Part shown: piece after piece, positions 1 to 14,200 of the stretch | Layout of the letters: the number at the start of each line of letters is the position of its first letter | Numbering within the stretch: position 1 is the first letter of the stretch | DNA from: Erythrocercus mccallii | Taxonomy: Eukaryota > Chordata > Aves > Passeriformes > Dicruridae | Assembly (NCBI GenBank): GCA_013397435.1 | Contig: VZRG01001629.1 | Coordinates: forward strand, 62,001-126,000 | DNA length: 64,000 nucleotides | Direction: 5' to 3' | Notes under the pieces: generated by a model | Seen by the model: the letters and a program-made list of their open reading frames with translations, nothing else | Told to the model about the DNA's origin: nothing | The model's database searches: none | Position numbers and translations under genes: made by a program

Positions 1-3000
1 AGGAGTCACTGTTTATCTACCCCTTTGGCAGCAGAAGTGGTGCCTAGAATTATTCACCACCATTTTAAGCAAATTGGAAAAAAGTAGTCCATGTATCCAA
101 CGTCTTGAAGATCAAGCTGTGCAATGAAAAAAACCCAGCAGCTCAGGCTGAGGGTAAGAAACTGGGGCTGGGAGAGAAAGTCTGGCCAGCACTGGTTTGA
201 CTGAGGGAGGTGCTGAAGCAAACTGCTGGGGAAAGACCTGCAGGACCTAATGAAGCCAGGGTGGAACTGCAATCATTTCTCATGCCCAGCAAGTGAGAGA
301 CTGCCCTAAAAATACTGCAATGTAGGATGCAATGCAGGATGAACTTGCCAGCCATTTTCTGAAAAGCCTAAGATGCTGCAAACATGATCCAGGAAGAGAA
401 AGATAAATGAATAAACCCAACTCATGAAAAATACTGGAAGACTGTTTCTGTGCCTATATAGAAAGAGTGAAAGGGTCTCCTCTGAACGCAAGATTCCCTT
501 TCATGTTTCATATGTGCTCTTTAATTGATCATTCTTTGCTCTAAAAGAGGACAGGGGGTACTGAAGCATTCCTCTGGCTTTGTGGTAAGGTGAGGACTGA
601 CCATGCCCTGCCTCCTCAGAGACAGGGATGGGGGTCTGAGCTTCTGCTTAGTGTCCATTTGCAGTTCTGACCTGGGGCCCCTGCCCAGCCAGCACAGAGT
701 TTTTCTCCACTGAAGAAACCCCCTTCTTAATGACTGCTGTTGGTCTCCATGCAGACTTGCTTCTTTCATCCCTTCTCAGGATCTGGCTCTGCACACTCCC
801 ATCCCTTTCCAATTAGAGGCTGAAGTGTGTTAGCAGCACCATGGATCAGTTTCACCGTGCATGGCACAGGCTGGGAGCACACACAGAGGCAGCTCTGGAG
901 ATTCAGCTAACAAGGGGCACCTCATTAGCTACCTAGGGGAGAGCTTTCAGCTGATGTGTTTGCCTTTGCACCCAAGGCAGAGGTCTGGAGCATCCTCAGG
1001 GAGTGCTGAAAGGAGCCTGCTCATGGCTGCTGCCTCATTAACTGCAGTAGCTCAGTGACTTGCCACATCTTTACAAAAGTCTGTAAATTATTAAGCATTT
1101 CCTTTATTGCTGCCTTCTGCTCCCTTAGCAAGTTTTCTAGCCTAGCCATCACTTTGCTGTCATCTTTCCTCCAATGGAATTACTGGGGGGGACTTCTTGT
1201 GTGTGTCCCCAGCCTTCCCACTGCGCTCCCCCAGCTCCCAGGCTGCCCACAAGAGTAGTCAGCACTGCTTTGGCAGGGAAGAAGGTCATCAGATGGTCTC
1301 CAGCATCCTCTCCAAGGCCTCCAACCTCCTGACAAGCTTCACCTTCCCAAGGGCCCCACATCTTCTCTGTCTCCAGGCTTTTACCACCATATCACCCACG
1401 AGGACGTTCAGGGCACCCCCAGGCACAGAAGGATCACTGGCTTACCTGGGTGTTTGTCACATTTAACCTCACATTGTATAAAATCAGAGGCAAATGCTTT
1501 CCCCATCCCTAACTGACCCGGGAGGACTCTTCTGCTGGCTCCCTGATGTGTCCAAACGGGTGCATTTTGGTGCTGGGTGGATTGAAAGTGCACTGGCACT
1601 TCCCTGTGAAATTTTCTGCTCACTGCTGGGGCTTGTACAACACCTACTCATCTCAGTGGGAAACGGTGTGTGCTTCATAGAAAGAGCAGAAAGCCAGAGT
1701 ACTGAGTATGTGCATTTTTCAAATAGTTATTTATGCAACTGCAGCTTATTCCTGATTCAATAGCATGGTGATCCCAGGTTCTGGAGAGGCAGATTAAATC
1801 AATGATTAATTTAAAGTAATTTATACCTTTTATAACCATTCAAGCCTATTTTCCAGGCCTGAGACCTACAAGCCAAGCTGGATCAATGCCTGGAAATCTA
1901 TGAGCATTATTTCAGGTTTAACTATTTATCCCCCATAACACAGCAACATCCTCGCTGCTAAGGAAACAGTTCAGCCCCCGGCTCAGCCAGAGTGCTGCTT
2001 TCTGGCATTTTGGGTTCAGTTCACTTGTTTGCTCCCTCCAGGGATCACCCAGAAGGTCATCCAGGGAGTGTACAGGTGCAGCACACACAGAGATGCTTTT
2101 CTCATCTAACTCACCCCTGTGCTTCCTCCAAATCTGCTCCTGTACAGCCTCAGCCCACTCTTGACAGGGAGCCAAGGGCCAGGGCCCCTGATGACCACAG
2201 CTCCCAGCAGGAAAACTCTCAAGGGGCTCTGGAGCAGCCCAGGGATCAACAGGCACTTGCAAGATTGAGCCCTCCCTGTATCTATCACGCAACTGAGTTT
2301 TGGTTGTTTTTCCTGGTCAGGAGATTTTACTCAGTTCCTGTTGATTATCACACCACCCACAGCACAGAACAGGGATTCCTGCACCAGACAGGGTCTGAGA
2401 AAAGGTTGTTTTGGCTTTGGGAATGAGGGGATGTGCCCTTTTCTTCCTGCCTCTGCCCTGAATCCCACATGGCACCTTTGGAATGACACAATCTCTCTGC
2501 ACCTTGCTCACCCCTTCTGCAACACGTGGCTAATTATATTTTCAGCCTCTCAATCTCCCCGGGTCATCTGTGCAGCCATAAGCTCTGCTGTTCTGCACCT
2601 TACTCCAAGTCTGCAGTGATCTGAATGACCAGAGAAATAGAAACAGCTGCAGGGGCACTGAACTGACAATAACCTGCTTTTATAGACAACATAAAGCTGA
2701 TTCTGATACCCTTTAATGGCAGAAGTGTCTGTGTGGGGAGGAAGGAGAAAAAGAATTGACTGCAGGAGAAATAATTTTTTTAAAAAAGAAATTAACGCAA
2801 CACCCTTTCCCAGATAGCATCTGACTGACTTGTTATACCATGAGTGGAGGGTTTGTTAGAAAGCATTAATAAAACTTGCAGTATAATACAGGAGAATTCA
2901 TAGGGAACATTACACGGGAATTTATGGGTTTGCTGCTAAGTTTTATATTCTCAGTATTGAGGCTCATTTCCAGAAGAGAGACTCTTGGGTGGGCTGGAAG

Positions 3001-6000
3001 CTGTCTCTGCTCTCCAGGAAGGAGGAGAAAAATAGAGGGAGAGAATCCCCTCTTTGGAGTGGCAGGAATCTCTGTGGGATTTGGCATTATGCCACTAAGG
3101 TACCAGAGCATTTGGATTGATTGCTGGTCCCTCCAAGGCAGACAGAATTGCCCCACACATTGATTCGGGTGTTGATGTGGCTTTTTCATCTGCCAGAGCA
3201 GAAGACAAACGAGTATTTTATTTGATCACTCCCAACCATAGCCCCAGTGCTTGTGAGAGCAGGAGGCAGGACAAGGAAGGGCAAGAGCAGGGCACCCTCA
3301 ACATGAGGCAGAGATGAACAGAGAGGGAGACACACAAGGACACATGAACAGCACTCAGTTCTGAGGGAAACCTGGCCAAAAACCATAATTAAGACCTATT
3401 CATACCCTTGCCAGTTGGACCCAGCAACAGGCATGTGCCTCTGCCCAGGCATTTCAGAGCTCTCATTTCAGACCAGCCACAGGGCTGTGGCAATCCATGA
3501 GCAGCCAGGTGTGGTGGGGATGGCACAAGGGAGAGGTGATACTCTGAGCCTCCACCCCACTGTGCAGTGAGCAGAGGCCACCCAGGTGCCTGCCACAGCA
3601 CCACCAGAGGCACCCAGAGATCCCTCTGCAGCAAAGTGAAAGAAGGAAGCCAGAGTTAAAGATGGAGAAAAATAGCAGGAATCAGCCAAGAATTAAATAC
3701 ACTGAGAAAGTGCCAGCAACCACCCCTTCTGCTTATCGTTCCTTCTCCATGTGCTTTTAATTTGCTCACCTATCATTTGTTAAGCAGGCTGCTCAGTAAG
3801 TATCATCTCAGAAGTGACTGCTCTGCAGGTGCTGCTTCTAGCCTGGAGTAGAGAGAAACATTAACACCCAGATTGGGGCACAGCCAGGAAAGCTGTTGAT
3901 TTCACCAAGAAAATACTGAACATAACCCCTGTCCTGCTTCCTGCTGCTAACAGCAGCATGAAAAAATCACAATGTGGCCACAATAGTGCACAGACCAAAG
4001 ATAAAACATGACAGCAGCAATGCAGGGACGCAGATCACACAGGGGACTCACTTGGAACCCAGAAAGCCCAACTCAACACCAGAAAGTCCCAATTCTTCAA
4101 GGCAGGAAGCTGTCTTTCTGCTCTGCACTTGCCATGCAGCACTGGATCTCAGGGTTCCTTGGGTGGAGATGTGAGGAGCAGAACCAGGCAGAGCTGATCA
4201 GAACCCTTGTTGCACCAAGAAAACCATACAAAACATCTTAGATCTCACAAATCTCAGCTGATTTTTTTGCAGAGACTGGATGCCTGCTTTCCTCCTGCCA
4301 AGGCCTGGCACCAGGTCCCACAGCCTGCTGGAATGTGGATTAAACAGGGCAGAGATTCCAGCTTTCCAGCAGAGACCTTGGAGCCTGGAGATGGCTACAG
4401 GGATCCCACAGAAGCATCAACCCCTAAAAGGCTTCAGCAGCTACTAAAGGAAACCACACTCAGTGTGGAACCCACAGACATCCCAAGCAGATACCAAGCC
4501 TGAGAGCATCAAGCTCACACAAAAACATGACTCCAAACTGAAAGCCTCTATCCTGAAGAAAAAAATGGATTTTTAAGCTTGCTTTAGGCTCTCAAGGAGA
4601 GTTTCAATCCCCCAACATAAATAACAAGATCTATTTGGCTGCTTAGATGTTTTGTGATGGGAGGAAATCAGCAAGGCTGAGACCAGAACAGCCATCGGTT
4701 TGTTTGGAAAAGGAATCCACAATAAGGTTTCAGCTCTGACACCTGCTGCAGCCTTATTTTCCCTGCTGAGTGTCCCTGGACACCCAGTGAATGTTACAGG
4801 TTGGACACCCAGTGCCTGAGGGCCATTCATTGAGATGTGGAAGACACAGATTGACTTCAGTTCATTGACCAGTTTGCAAAATGAGCCCAAGCTCACACTT
4901 CGCCTTTTTTTCTTTTGCTTTCTGTAAAATTCCTTTGGCTGAGCAGCACCACTGTATTTCAGAACCTTCTAAAGACATTCTTTTAAGCTATTTTTCATGC
5001 TTTTTGGAGTGCAGTCTCATGTCTCCGGCACTGCAGGCTCCCACCCCTGCTGCATTCCCATCCCCAGCCCTGCTGTGTGGGCACTCATTCAGGTCTCCTA
5101 GGTCCAGACAGAGACATGAACAGTGTCAGAAGCAATTTCTGTCAAACAACACAGCTCAGCTCGCCCACAGGTGAACCCACAGAAAGCAAAGGAGTAAAGG
5201 CAACCTGTGGTCAGCCTGCAAGCACTTTACAAATCAGGATCCTGTTAAGTTCCCATAGCCCAGGTGCAATCCCCAGAGCCTGCACTTTATAGATGTGTGA
5301 GAAATGCTGTTTCTCCTCTTTCTCCCTGATTTTCAACAATACAATACAGTTTTGTGGCCAGCAGTTCCCATCAGCTCCAGCCAGAGCAACCCCTTTGGCT
5401 GCAGGGGTGAGGATGGGGGGAGACAGTTCTGGCATTACCAAGATCATTCACCGCAGAACACCATCCCAGCCCACCCTGCCAGACCTGAGCTCTCAGGGGC
5501 TCCATCACCCTTTGGTACCAGTATGATTCCCTCCTCTCTTCCCCACACTGTACCCCACAATGGTCTCCTCTCTCTGCTTCATGCACAGATTACACCATCC
5601 TGGGCCCCTGGGCTGTGAGAGCAGAGCAAGGCTGCCTGGGGAGAGAAAGGAGCCACGAGGGAGAGGAACACTGTGACTGGCTTTGGTGAAGATCTGCAAC
5701 TAGAAAGCAGAAGATGGAAACAGATTTTCATCACCTGCTGAGCTGAATTGCTTGGTCATTGATTCAGAAGGTAGAAACTCTTCCCAAGACTACAGCTGGC
5801 AAATCCCACCTGAAAAGCTCTAAATTTGCAAGTGATGATTTCAGGATGAAAATGAGCTGCTGTTTGTCTCTATAAATCTTGTGAGAGCAGAGTGACCTGG
5901 TGTTTTTTGCCCACTGTCCTCCTGTTTTCATATGTCATAGGAAGCAAACGTCAGCTCTCTGAGCCCAGACAACTTCCACTCAGGTTTCACTATCAACTAA

Positions 6001-7439
6001 TTATTACAAAGGGGTAGGACATAGAAGCCAGCCTGGGATCTTATCAGAAGTGGGCTAGAAAAATTCTCAAGTTCATCTTCTGTAGTTAAGCTCCCTTATA
6101 CAAGCTGAACAAGAAAGATTATTAAAGATAATTGTTATTGCAGTTTTGAGCCAACAGAGACAGCTTGTACTGGGAGGACAACACATTGTGCCTCAGAAAA
6201 GCTGCTGTAAGCATTAGATTACATTTGCTCAGAAAGGTATCAAGCTGAAAGATGGAAAGGCTCAAATCTTTGGTACACCAAACAGCAGCAAAACAAAGAA
6301 AGAGCTGGATGTCCCTGGAAATGGGGAAGACTGGGGAGAGCAATAGCAAGTGTGGCTGCACTAGCTCTTTTAGATACTGCTAAGCCAGAGCTGCTGGGGC
6401 AGTGGAAGCAAAGGGGCTGCAGCAGTGAGGGAGGACATGCAGGATATCATGAACACCTTGCTGCCTGCTCCCTTGCTTCTGATGAGCAAGGCCAGGTCTG
6501 TGTCCCACATTCATGCCTTGCAAAGACTACTGGGACGGGCACGACTGCTGTGGTCAGTGCAGCTGTGTCTGCTCCTCAGGACAGAATCCAGCCCCTACAA
6601 GAGGTGCTGACAGACAGGACGTGCCACAAAAGAAATCCCTCTTGCCCTGTTTTACAAGCTGAAATGAAATGGCTTTTGTTGGATCTTGTCACCAGGCTGC
6701 AGTAGGGCAGAAAAACTGCAGAAAACTGCTCTTTTCCCAATCATTCTCCCTCATCCAAATCATACTGATAAGGGTTTTGTCCTCATTTTCTCTTTCTGTA
6801 GCAAACCACATACCAACTGATCGTTCTGAATCTGCTGCTTGTAAATGCAAGCAGCTGAAAATTATTGCATCTAGTAATGTAGAAAAGCACATTGCTGATC
6901 CTAATAATGCACCAAACTTACCTTGGGGCAGCAGGAAAGTCTTCACAAAGCCCTTTTTTCAGTCCCCAAATCTATTTCTACTCTTCTTCCTTAAGTCAGA
7001 AGCTGGGAGGGAGCTGAGCAGGTTTTCTCATCCTGGTGAGACAAAGAGGGAATGACAATACAAGGCCAGGTGCTGAAGCATTGCTGACCTGCACACAGCA
7101 CACACATCTTGCTTCCTGCATCAGCTTTTGCCAGTTTCACAAATGACATTTAATTAAAGAGAGGGTTTTTTTTCCCAGGTTTTACTAGATCTGGCCCCTC
7201 CACTTGTTTCACCTTTTGTAATAACTATCCAGCTGCTCAGAGCAGAAAAGGACAAGGTTTTCTAACAGCTGATAAGACCCCCAGCCAGTCTGGGGGAGAG
7301 GCTGTGTTCTCACAAGTCTTTAATAAAACAGGCTGCTAGGCAGAGAGGGAGAAATGCTCTTGCTGAAGAAAGGGCAAGAGTTGGCTACTGTTAAGTGAAT
7401 CCAGATAGAAAACAAGACGGTCTTGGCCAGGTCAGCCTG

Positions 7440-8060
7440 AGGCTGCCCTGCAAATGCTCAGTGCTAAGACAGCCGAGGCGATTGCATCAGCAGCGGGCAG
7501 GAGCGGGCACAGGCACCCTGCAGTCCCTCCATCCCTCCCCACGGCAGCTCACCTCGGTGACAAGCCAAGAGCAGAAGAGTCAGCGCTTTCTGCAGCCCCC
7601 GTAAGGAGACACCCAGGGCCCCGCATCGCTGCCGGAGTCCTTAACAGCCCATAAATAGAGCACTTGTGTGGAGAGGCAGCCCAGCCCTCCCACTCCTCCC
7701 CAGGGCGAGAGCGCTGCGCAAGAAAGGGCCTTGCCCCTCAGAGATGGGGCCTTGGTTCAGCTTCGGCAGCGGGGCCTGGTGACCGGGAAGGAGGAAAAAG
7801 GAACAAACAGCGGTGAGAGCTTTGTGAAACCTACAGCGATGCTGCCCACGAAATGCTCTTGGGGTTTGGGCTGAGCTGGAGGGGCTGAGAGGAGGAGAGA
7901 CTGCAAGGTCAGTGAACAGCAGAGCTCATCCCTGCAGCCACGGGGGCTCTCCTCAGCCCCAGACGGCCCCCAGAGCACACAGAGCAGCCCCTCTCTAGGG
8001 CTGACACTGCTCGAGGGAAAAAGGGACAGTCCCGTTGTGTTAGGCTGGGCAAATACACAG
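7440..8060. promoter_or_regulatory. Weak GC/CpG-rich cluster with TATA/MEF2-like box
   Basis: This segment is clearly richer in G+C and CpG than its flanks; by eye there are roughly 25 CpGs in about 620 bp, far below a classic island but above the surrounding DNA. Inside it, CCATAAATAG near 7649-7658 reads as a TATA-like box on the plus strand, and its complement CTATTTATGG is close to a MEF2 site. No gene start is recognised next to it. It may be an enhancer, a tissue-specific or non-coding promoter, or simply GC-rich sequence. Confidence 0.25.
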
Positions 8061-8701
8061 GCTAAGGGGCTGAAGAGAGGATGTCCCAAATTAAACGAGG
8101 AGGCAAAGGAAGATTAATCATCACATTTCCTTTCCTGAAACTGGAGGTAAACTGAGGCACAAAGCAGTTCCCAGGACAGGCATTTGTGTGCACAGCTGAA
8201 GTTAAGGATGCTAGGGAAAGCAGACATGCTTCATGCCTTAAAATCTCTAGGGAGCCAATCCAAAAGAAAGGAATACTGTTTTCAGTGACTGGATTTTTAA
8301 AATACTTTGGGTATTTTATTACATTTCAGAAATCGTTGCACGTATGTTCTTGTGCTGTACAGACTTGGCCCCTGTCAGGCCTCCAGCTTCTGTCTGGAAA
8401 TAAAACAATGGGGGAAATCTGCATTCCTCTCTGGAAATGTTCCCACAAACAGTAGCACAACTTTAATTAATATAATTAGCACTCATAATATATTCTGTTC
8501 TCACAGCTGTGACAGCACAGACACCTCGATCTATGCTGCTGCCTCTCTGGTGTGAGCTGGGACGTTTTGTCCTTTCTCAGCGTGTTGTGCCACTACCCCA
8601 AAGGAAGTTCTTCCTAAATGTTTTTCAAGGGAAAGTTGGGACAATGAAAGATCTGACATTTCACACGAACCTCTGGTTCCCCATCGCAGCTTTAGAAATA
8701 G

Positions 8702-8749
8702 CCTTGTTAGATCCAGTCCTTGTTAGATCCAGTCCTTGTTAGATCCAGT
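8702..8749 (+). repeat. 16-bp minisatellite, three perfect copies
   Basis: The unit CCTTGTTAGATCCAGT is repeated three times head to tail without mismatch and then breaks off into CCTG. Perfect identity suggests a recent or polymorphic slippage array. It lies in intergenic DNA. Confidence 0.9.
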
Positions 8750-10603
8750 CCTGCCCACGCTGCTGAGAAGCCCCAGGATGTTTCCCACTCCCTGAAGTGG
8801 ACAAGCACAGCCACAGCGTGCATCCCTGGAAAAGGCTGCGAGAAACCCTGAGCTGGGCTTCCACCTGAGAGGGCTGAGGTGTGCTATCAGGCAGGTTCAC
8901 ACATTGCTAGACAGATCAACAGGGATTGATTTTTATGAGCGAGCCAGATACAGAGAGCTGAAGAGTTATTAAACTTATTTTCCACTTCCCCTTTTCAAAA
9001 CCAAGGTCTGTGGGCTAATAGGTTGGTCTGTGGGTTTTTAGACTGTCCCCAAGGGCAGTTTTTTCTGGAAGCGGGGGCTTAAAATATTGTTAGGGTGACA
9101 GAAACAAAAATGGCAGGGAACAACAGATAGGGAATTGGGAAGAGTGCAGGCAGAGGCACCCCCCAGACCTTCCTTTCTCACCTTTTCATTACCAGCACGC
9201 TCACAGATGTGCCCTTTGCACTGCAAGATGCAACTTTGGGACTGGTGATAGCTCTGGAATAAATTCTAAGGAAGGACCAAGGATGCAGATTGAAAGACAA
9301 CGTGATTATGTGCCCCATGGGCAAGAACCAACAAGACCCATTATCCCTGTGGAGTGTGTAGACACGCAGCAGCAATCATTAACTGCAGCCAAGTGTATTA
9401 TCTCTTCATGTGCTCTTCTCCTGCAGACCTGACAATTCATCTCATCCTACACCTTCAAACATCCCATAGCTGGGAGATGCAACAAGTGACATCTGCACCA
9501 CAAGACATCATTCGTCTGACTGCATCCACTCAAGGCTGTTTATTTTTCTTCAATACAAAGCAGAAACATTTAAAACCTTGATGTGCAGCCATGAGAACAA
9601 GTGAACCGAGCACCCAGCACATCTGACAGTTCCCTTCTCTTGCACACTTTGCTAATTCATGCCTGTTGATGTTATGTGACAATTCTGCCCCTCATTAGCA
9701 ATTACTGATTAGCCACAGAACTCACTCAGCCTCCTCACTGATGCCCTGTGAGATCCTGGCTGTTCCCTTTCCCAAGGGGGCAAATACACCTCTCACAGCC
9801 TCACTATCCCCTAGGCCAGACTTTTTCCTCATCCTCCTGCTCTTTTTGTTGTTGTTGTTTTAAGAAATAAATAGAAACGAAAATGAGGTTTTTTCTACCA
9901 AGAGATGGTGTCAGCATCTCTGAAGCTTTTATGCACTAAACGTCAAAGAGGATAAGCCTGCTGGGAATGGGAAGATATCACTTGCTGTCATCAGAGGACC
10001 TCCTGGGGAGAGCTGAGCCCCGAGTGTCCCAAAAATTAAGAGCACAAATTGATATGTGCTCCTTTGCTTCACAGAATCTGTGCGTCATATGAAGTAGGGG
10101 TAGCTGTTACCACGGTAACTAATCTAATCTTTATTTTAATTTTTGCTGTAGTCAGATCACAACAGATAGGAAATAGCTGCGCTCAGAATTAGAGTGATTG
10201 TGTGTGCAAACACATGCACGGAAAACATGCAATTGCATACGTGGCTGTAAGTAAATGTAAAAAAAAAGACCTTTTAAATGGGAGATACACTTTTTGAGGA
10301 AATATAACCAAATTTTACTTGATCTCAGAGAAGCACAGAACACAGCTCCATGCACAGCTGTCATGTGCAGTGTAACTGAGTCTGTGGACATCCTAGGGAA
10401 AGGACAGTGTACAGACTGCATGCCTTCCTTTTGAAGAAGGACCTCACCCCATCCTAAGCTGCCTGTCAGCTCATTCTCCATCCCATTTCAGAAACAAGGC
10501 TTCTTTTGTAGAAGAAACACAGGGAAAACTCAGTTGTGTCCTAATGCAAAAGCTCTGATATCATCCCTTAAGCACGTTCCCTGGGATCCAGGTGTCTCAG
10601 TGA

Positions 10604-11223
10604 TGTCCTGGTTTCAGGACACTCTATTTTCTAGCTGGGATAGAGTTAATTTCCTTCCACGTAACTGGTATAGTGCTGTGGTTTGGATTTAACACCAGAA
10701 TAATGTTGCTAACTGATGTTTTAGTTGTTGCCAAGCACTGCGTATACAAAGTCAAGGCCTTTTCTGCTTTCTCTACCACCTCACCAGGGTGGTAGGGAAA
10801 GCAGAAGGCGGCTGGGATGCATGAGAAGCTGGGAGGGGACAGTCAGGACAGCTGACCCCAAGTGACCAGAGGGACATCCCATATCATATGGAGTCATGCT
10901 CAGCATGTAAAGCAGGGGGAAGAGGAAGGAAGGGGAGATGTTTGGGGTGATGGCATTAGCCTTTCCCAGTTACCATCACACATGATGGAGCCCTGCTCTC
11001 CTGGGGGTGGCTGAACACCTGCCTGTCCATGGGATGTGGTGAATTAATTCTTTGTTTTGCTTTGCTTGTGTGCATGGCTTTTTTCTTTTGCCTATTAAAC
11101 TGTTTTTATCTCAACCCGTGAGTTTCCTCACTTTTTTATTCTTCCAGTTCTGTCTCCCATCCCACGCAGGGGAGGTGAGCAGCTGCATGGAGCTGAGCTT
11201 CCCACTGGGGTTAAACCATGGCA
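10604..11223 (+). mobile_element. Solitary LTR of an avian endogenous retrovirus
   Basis: The block starts TGTCCTGGTTTC and ends GGTTAAACCATGGCA, so it has the TG...CA ends of an LTR at about 620 bp. Internal landmarks are those of a widespread bird LTR: the CTGGGATAGAGTTAATT segment near the start, TCATGCTCAGCATGTAAA where a degenerate TATA region is expected, CCTATTAAACTG (a polyadenylation signal) near 11090, then TCTCAACCCGTGAGTTT. No gag, pol or env sequence and no second LTR lie nearby, so it is a solo LTR left by recombination. I do not see a clean target-site duplication, and the exact repeat family is not assigned. It was recognised from memory of bird repeats, not from a search. Confidence 0.8.
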
Positions 11224-14200
11224 GTGGTCAGCAGTCAGGTACCACCTTAGGCCATTGTCACCACTACAGGCTTCCAAAATGACAAGCCAGATCCTCTTCC
11301 CCTCTGAACTGAGATAATTTTCATGACATCATCAACAAAGCTCCATTGTTTTACATTAATTTAGTTTCATCAAAAGGTCCTTTTAAAATTACTCTTGAGC
11401 TGGCTTTTTGTTTGTTGTTTCCTTTCACCTGGAGAGCAGGATTTTCCATTAAAAGCTCCCAGCCAGAACACCACATTCTGACACCTCTGCTATCAATCCA
11501 AATCTAGAGGGCAGCTTGCCAACTTACAACTTCAGGAGACAGCACACAGCAAAACTCATCACCAACAGAACCCACCCTGAAACATTCTGATTCAAGAACA
11601 ACATCAGCTAAAATTCAGCCTGTCTTCTGAGCCATGAAACTGCAGGAGGGTTGTGCCATGGGTGAATCAGGCAGGAGGGAAACATGGAATAGGAGGTCTT
11701 CTTTAAATTTCATTAAAACAACTGATATCTCTGCCTTTTCCTGACTGCACAGCACACATGAAGTTCTTGAGCTGCTGATTGCCAAAGGCTGGGGTTACCA
11801 GCAGGAAAAGTACAGTAATTACATTTCTTCTTTCAACATGTCCTCCTGGCCTCTGACTGAAAAAGGATCCAGAGTTACACAGGATTCAGCTTGACCCAAA
11901 GCAGCCCTTCTAATTCTCAGCAAGAAGCCAGGATGTTCCAACATCCAATTTAGAGGATGATGGCATTATCAGCCTTCCCTTCAGCTATTACCAAGCCAGA
12001 CCCCTATCTTGAGGGCCAAATCTCCTGTTAGCTCAGGAGGAGGCAAGTCAGGACTATGGAATAACAGGTTCCCTAAAGATGAAGTTCTGCTTTGAAGCAA
12101 TAACTTAATTTGGACAGAGGAGAGAGGTTTTTAGAGAGAGATGGATGTTTGTGTCTGGAACAAGAACAAGCAGAGGAAGCAGCTCAGAAAATGATATGAT
12201 TTTAGGTATTTTTAGTAAGGTAATGCAGCAGTAAGAGGAAAACAAAGAAAAAAAGAGCAAGAAACAACAGAAATGAGTTTGGCTTCAACCAGTTACAGTG
12301 GGATCACTCTGGTGCATCAAAGCAAGCTCCTGGTCACCACTTCTATGGGCAGGCAGAATAAACCCATTCCTGTGATCCCACTGTCTGACAGAAAGCTGAA
12401 GCCTGGAGTGGGACTGAGCACACCCCATCCTAGTGGATTTTAATCACACCCCACCAAGATATGTCCCTTTTCATCCATCTGCTCCTGGTTGCTGCTGGGA
12501 ACCCTCCCATCACCTCTGATTGCAAAAACAGCAGCTGCAACTTAATGATGTAGAGACACTCTCAAATGCTCATCCTGGCAGCCATCTGGCTTCACATCAC
12601 ACACATCCCTGCCAGGCAAAGCAAAGGGTATTTCATCTCCTGACACCAGTGGCTGAAGGATGGACTAAGACACGAGCAAGACTGATGTGAATCAGGAGAC
12701 AGATTATAACGGAGCAAGAAGCAGAGGGAGCGTGCTCAGCAATACATCCACGCAAACAAAAGGCGATCTGTCCTCCAGAAGCAACAATTGTGAGTTTGCA
12801 TTCCCTGAGGGCCCATTTTGAACAATGCTCCGTGAGCTCTCAATCACTCTTTTTGTCTGTTTTCCCCTGTTTTTCCTTACCATCATCATTTTTGCTCATC
12901 TCAATTTCTCTTCTACGGGCTTTGAGTGCAAACACAACAAGGCAGATCTTTAACCATTCTAATTTGATGCAATTCCCTGGATGTCCATATAGCAAGGTTG
13001 ATTTAACTCAGCCTTGTATCTTCAAAGGACCCTTTAATAGCAATTACAGGCCAGATGAGTGGGATTTTATTTTCCAATCAAGCCGGGTTAACTCGATTCA
13101 GTAGTGCCAAATTTTTTCCCAGCTGTGCCATTCAGCTTATAGTTCTGGATTTTGTGCAAATGCTGGCAACATAACAGGAAAGAGATGAGGAAACACACTT
13201 CTAAGATCAGAACAATCTCTTGGACCCGTGTTTGTACAGTATAACTGGGACCTTGCCACATGTGAGGTTTTTAGATGTACATTTTTAAGTCAGTATTTGA
13301 GATAAAATCCTCTTATCAAATCAAGCATCTCATCCCACATCCATGGGTAAGAATTTGACCCCAAGACCTAAGATGAGTATCTTCCCTGTGTGGCAGAAAA
13401 CATCACGACATTAACATCAAACTTGGATGCAGTACTCAGTATAATTTTAGATTAAGCTGCAGAATTTCACTGGGTAGGAATTTGAGATGAGATTTTTGGT
13501 GTCAGACAAGCTCCAGGCTTGGGAGAGGAGTCATCTAAGCCACATCAGCTTGACTTTCTGCCTGCTCCCCACTTGTGGCACTTATTGTCCTGCAAAGGAG
13601 ATGAGGGACCTTGCAAATGTCCCCCCTAGTGGGACTCCTCAGGTACCCAAAGCTGCTGAATCCTTGGCATCCAGGAAAGGACAAATGCAGAGAGGACCAC
13701 AGGTTAAACTGCTTATCTGAAATATGTCAGCGTAGATCTTCATCTGAACAAACTCAACGTCATTTTAAAGGGGATTTAGCAATGTGCAAAAAGGCATCAC
13801 GTACTTATTTTTTTAGTCCCATCTCTATCCCATGGACCATAAATCATCCAGCTTTTTAAAAAATAATAAAGTTGGCAAAGAAAAGCTTTCTATACAAACC
13901 TTTATTCATTAAAACATGGCAAGAAACAGAGCTGCCAACAGCTACACCTACACTCATCCTCTGAATTAGGTCTCTTCAGCAAGTTAACTTCCTTTCTCCC
14001 ATCCAGCTTTCCTGCTTGCAGATACTGAGACAGAATGAGGTTGCAAAGAGATTTCTATTACCATCACTTCCTTCCCCACATGCTTCACTTTCACACTTTG
14101 TTTTCCCAGGCAGGGCTTGGGTTTCTTTTATATTGTTTATTTTTGATTCCTTGCCCTTAAGACAACATTTTGTTTTGCATTGCCACGACTCTTCCATGGT

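Larger units (their letters stand above)
1..10603. other. Intergenic DNA downstream of MKNK1, no gene recognised
   Basis: Neither strand shows a recognisable protein domain or a chain of spliced exons in this stretch. Open frames are short (60-144 codons), overlap on both strands and have no family resemblance I can name, as expected by chance. In mammals KNCN lies just beyond the 3' end of MKNK1; I looked for its short membrane-protein sequence on the minus strand and did not find it. Distinct items inside (a GC-rich cluster near 7.4-8.1 kb and a minisatellite at 8.7 kb) are listed separately. Confidence 0.6.
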
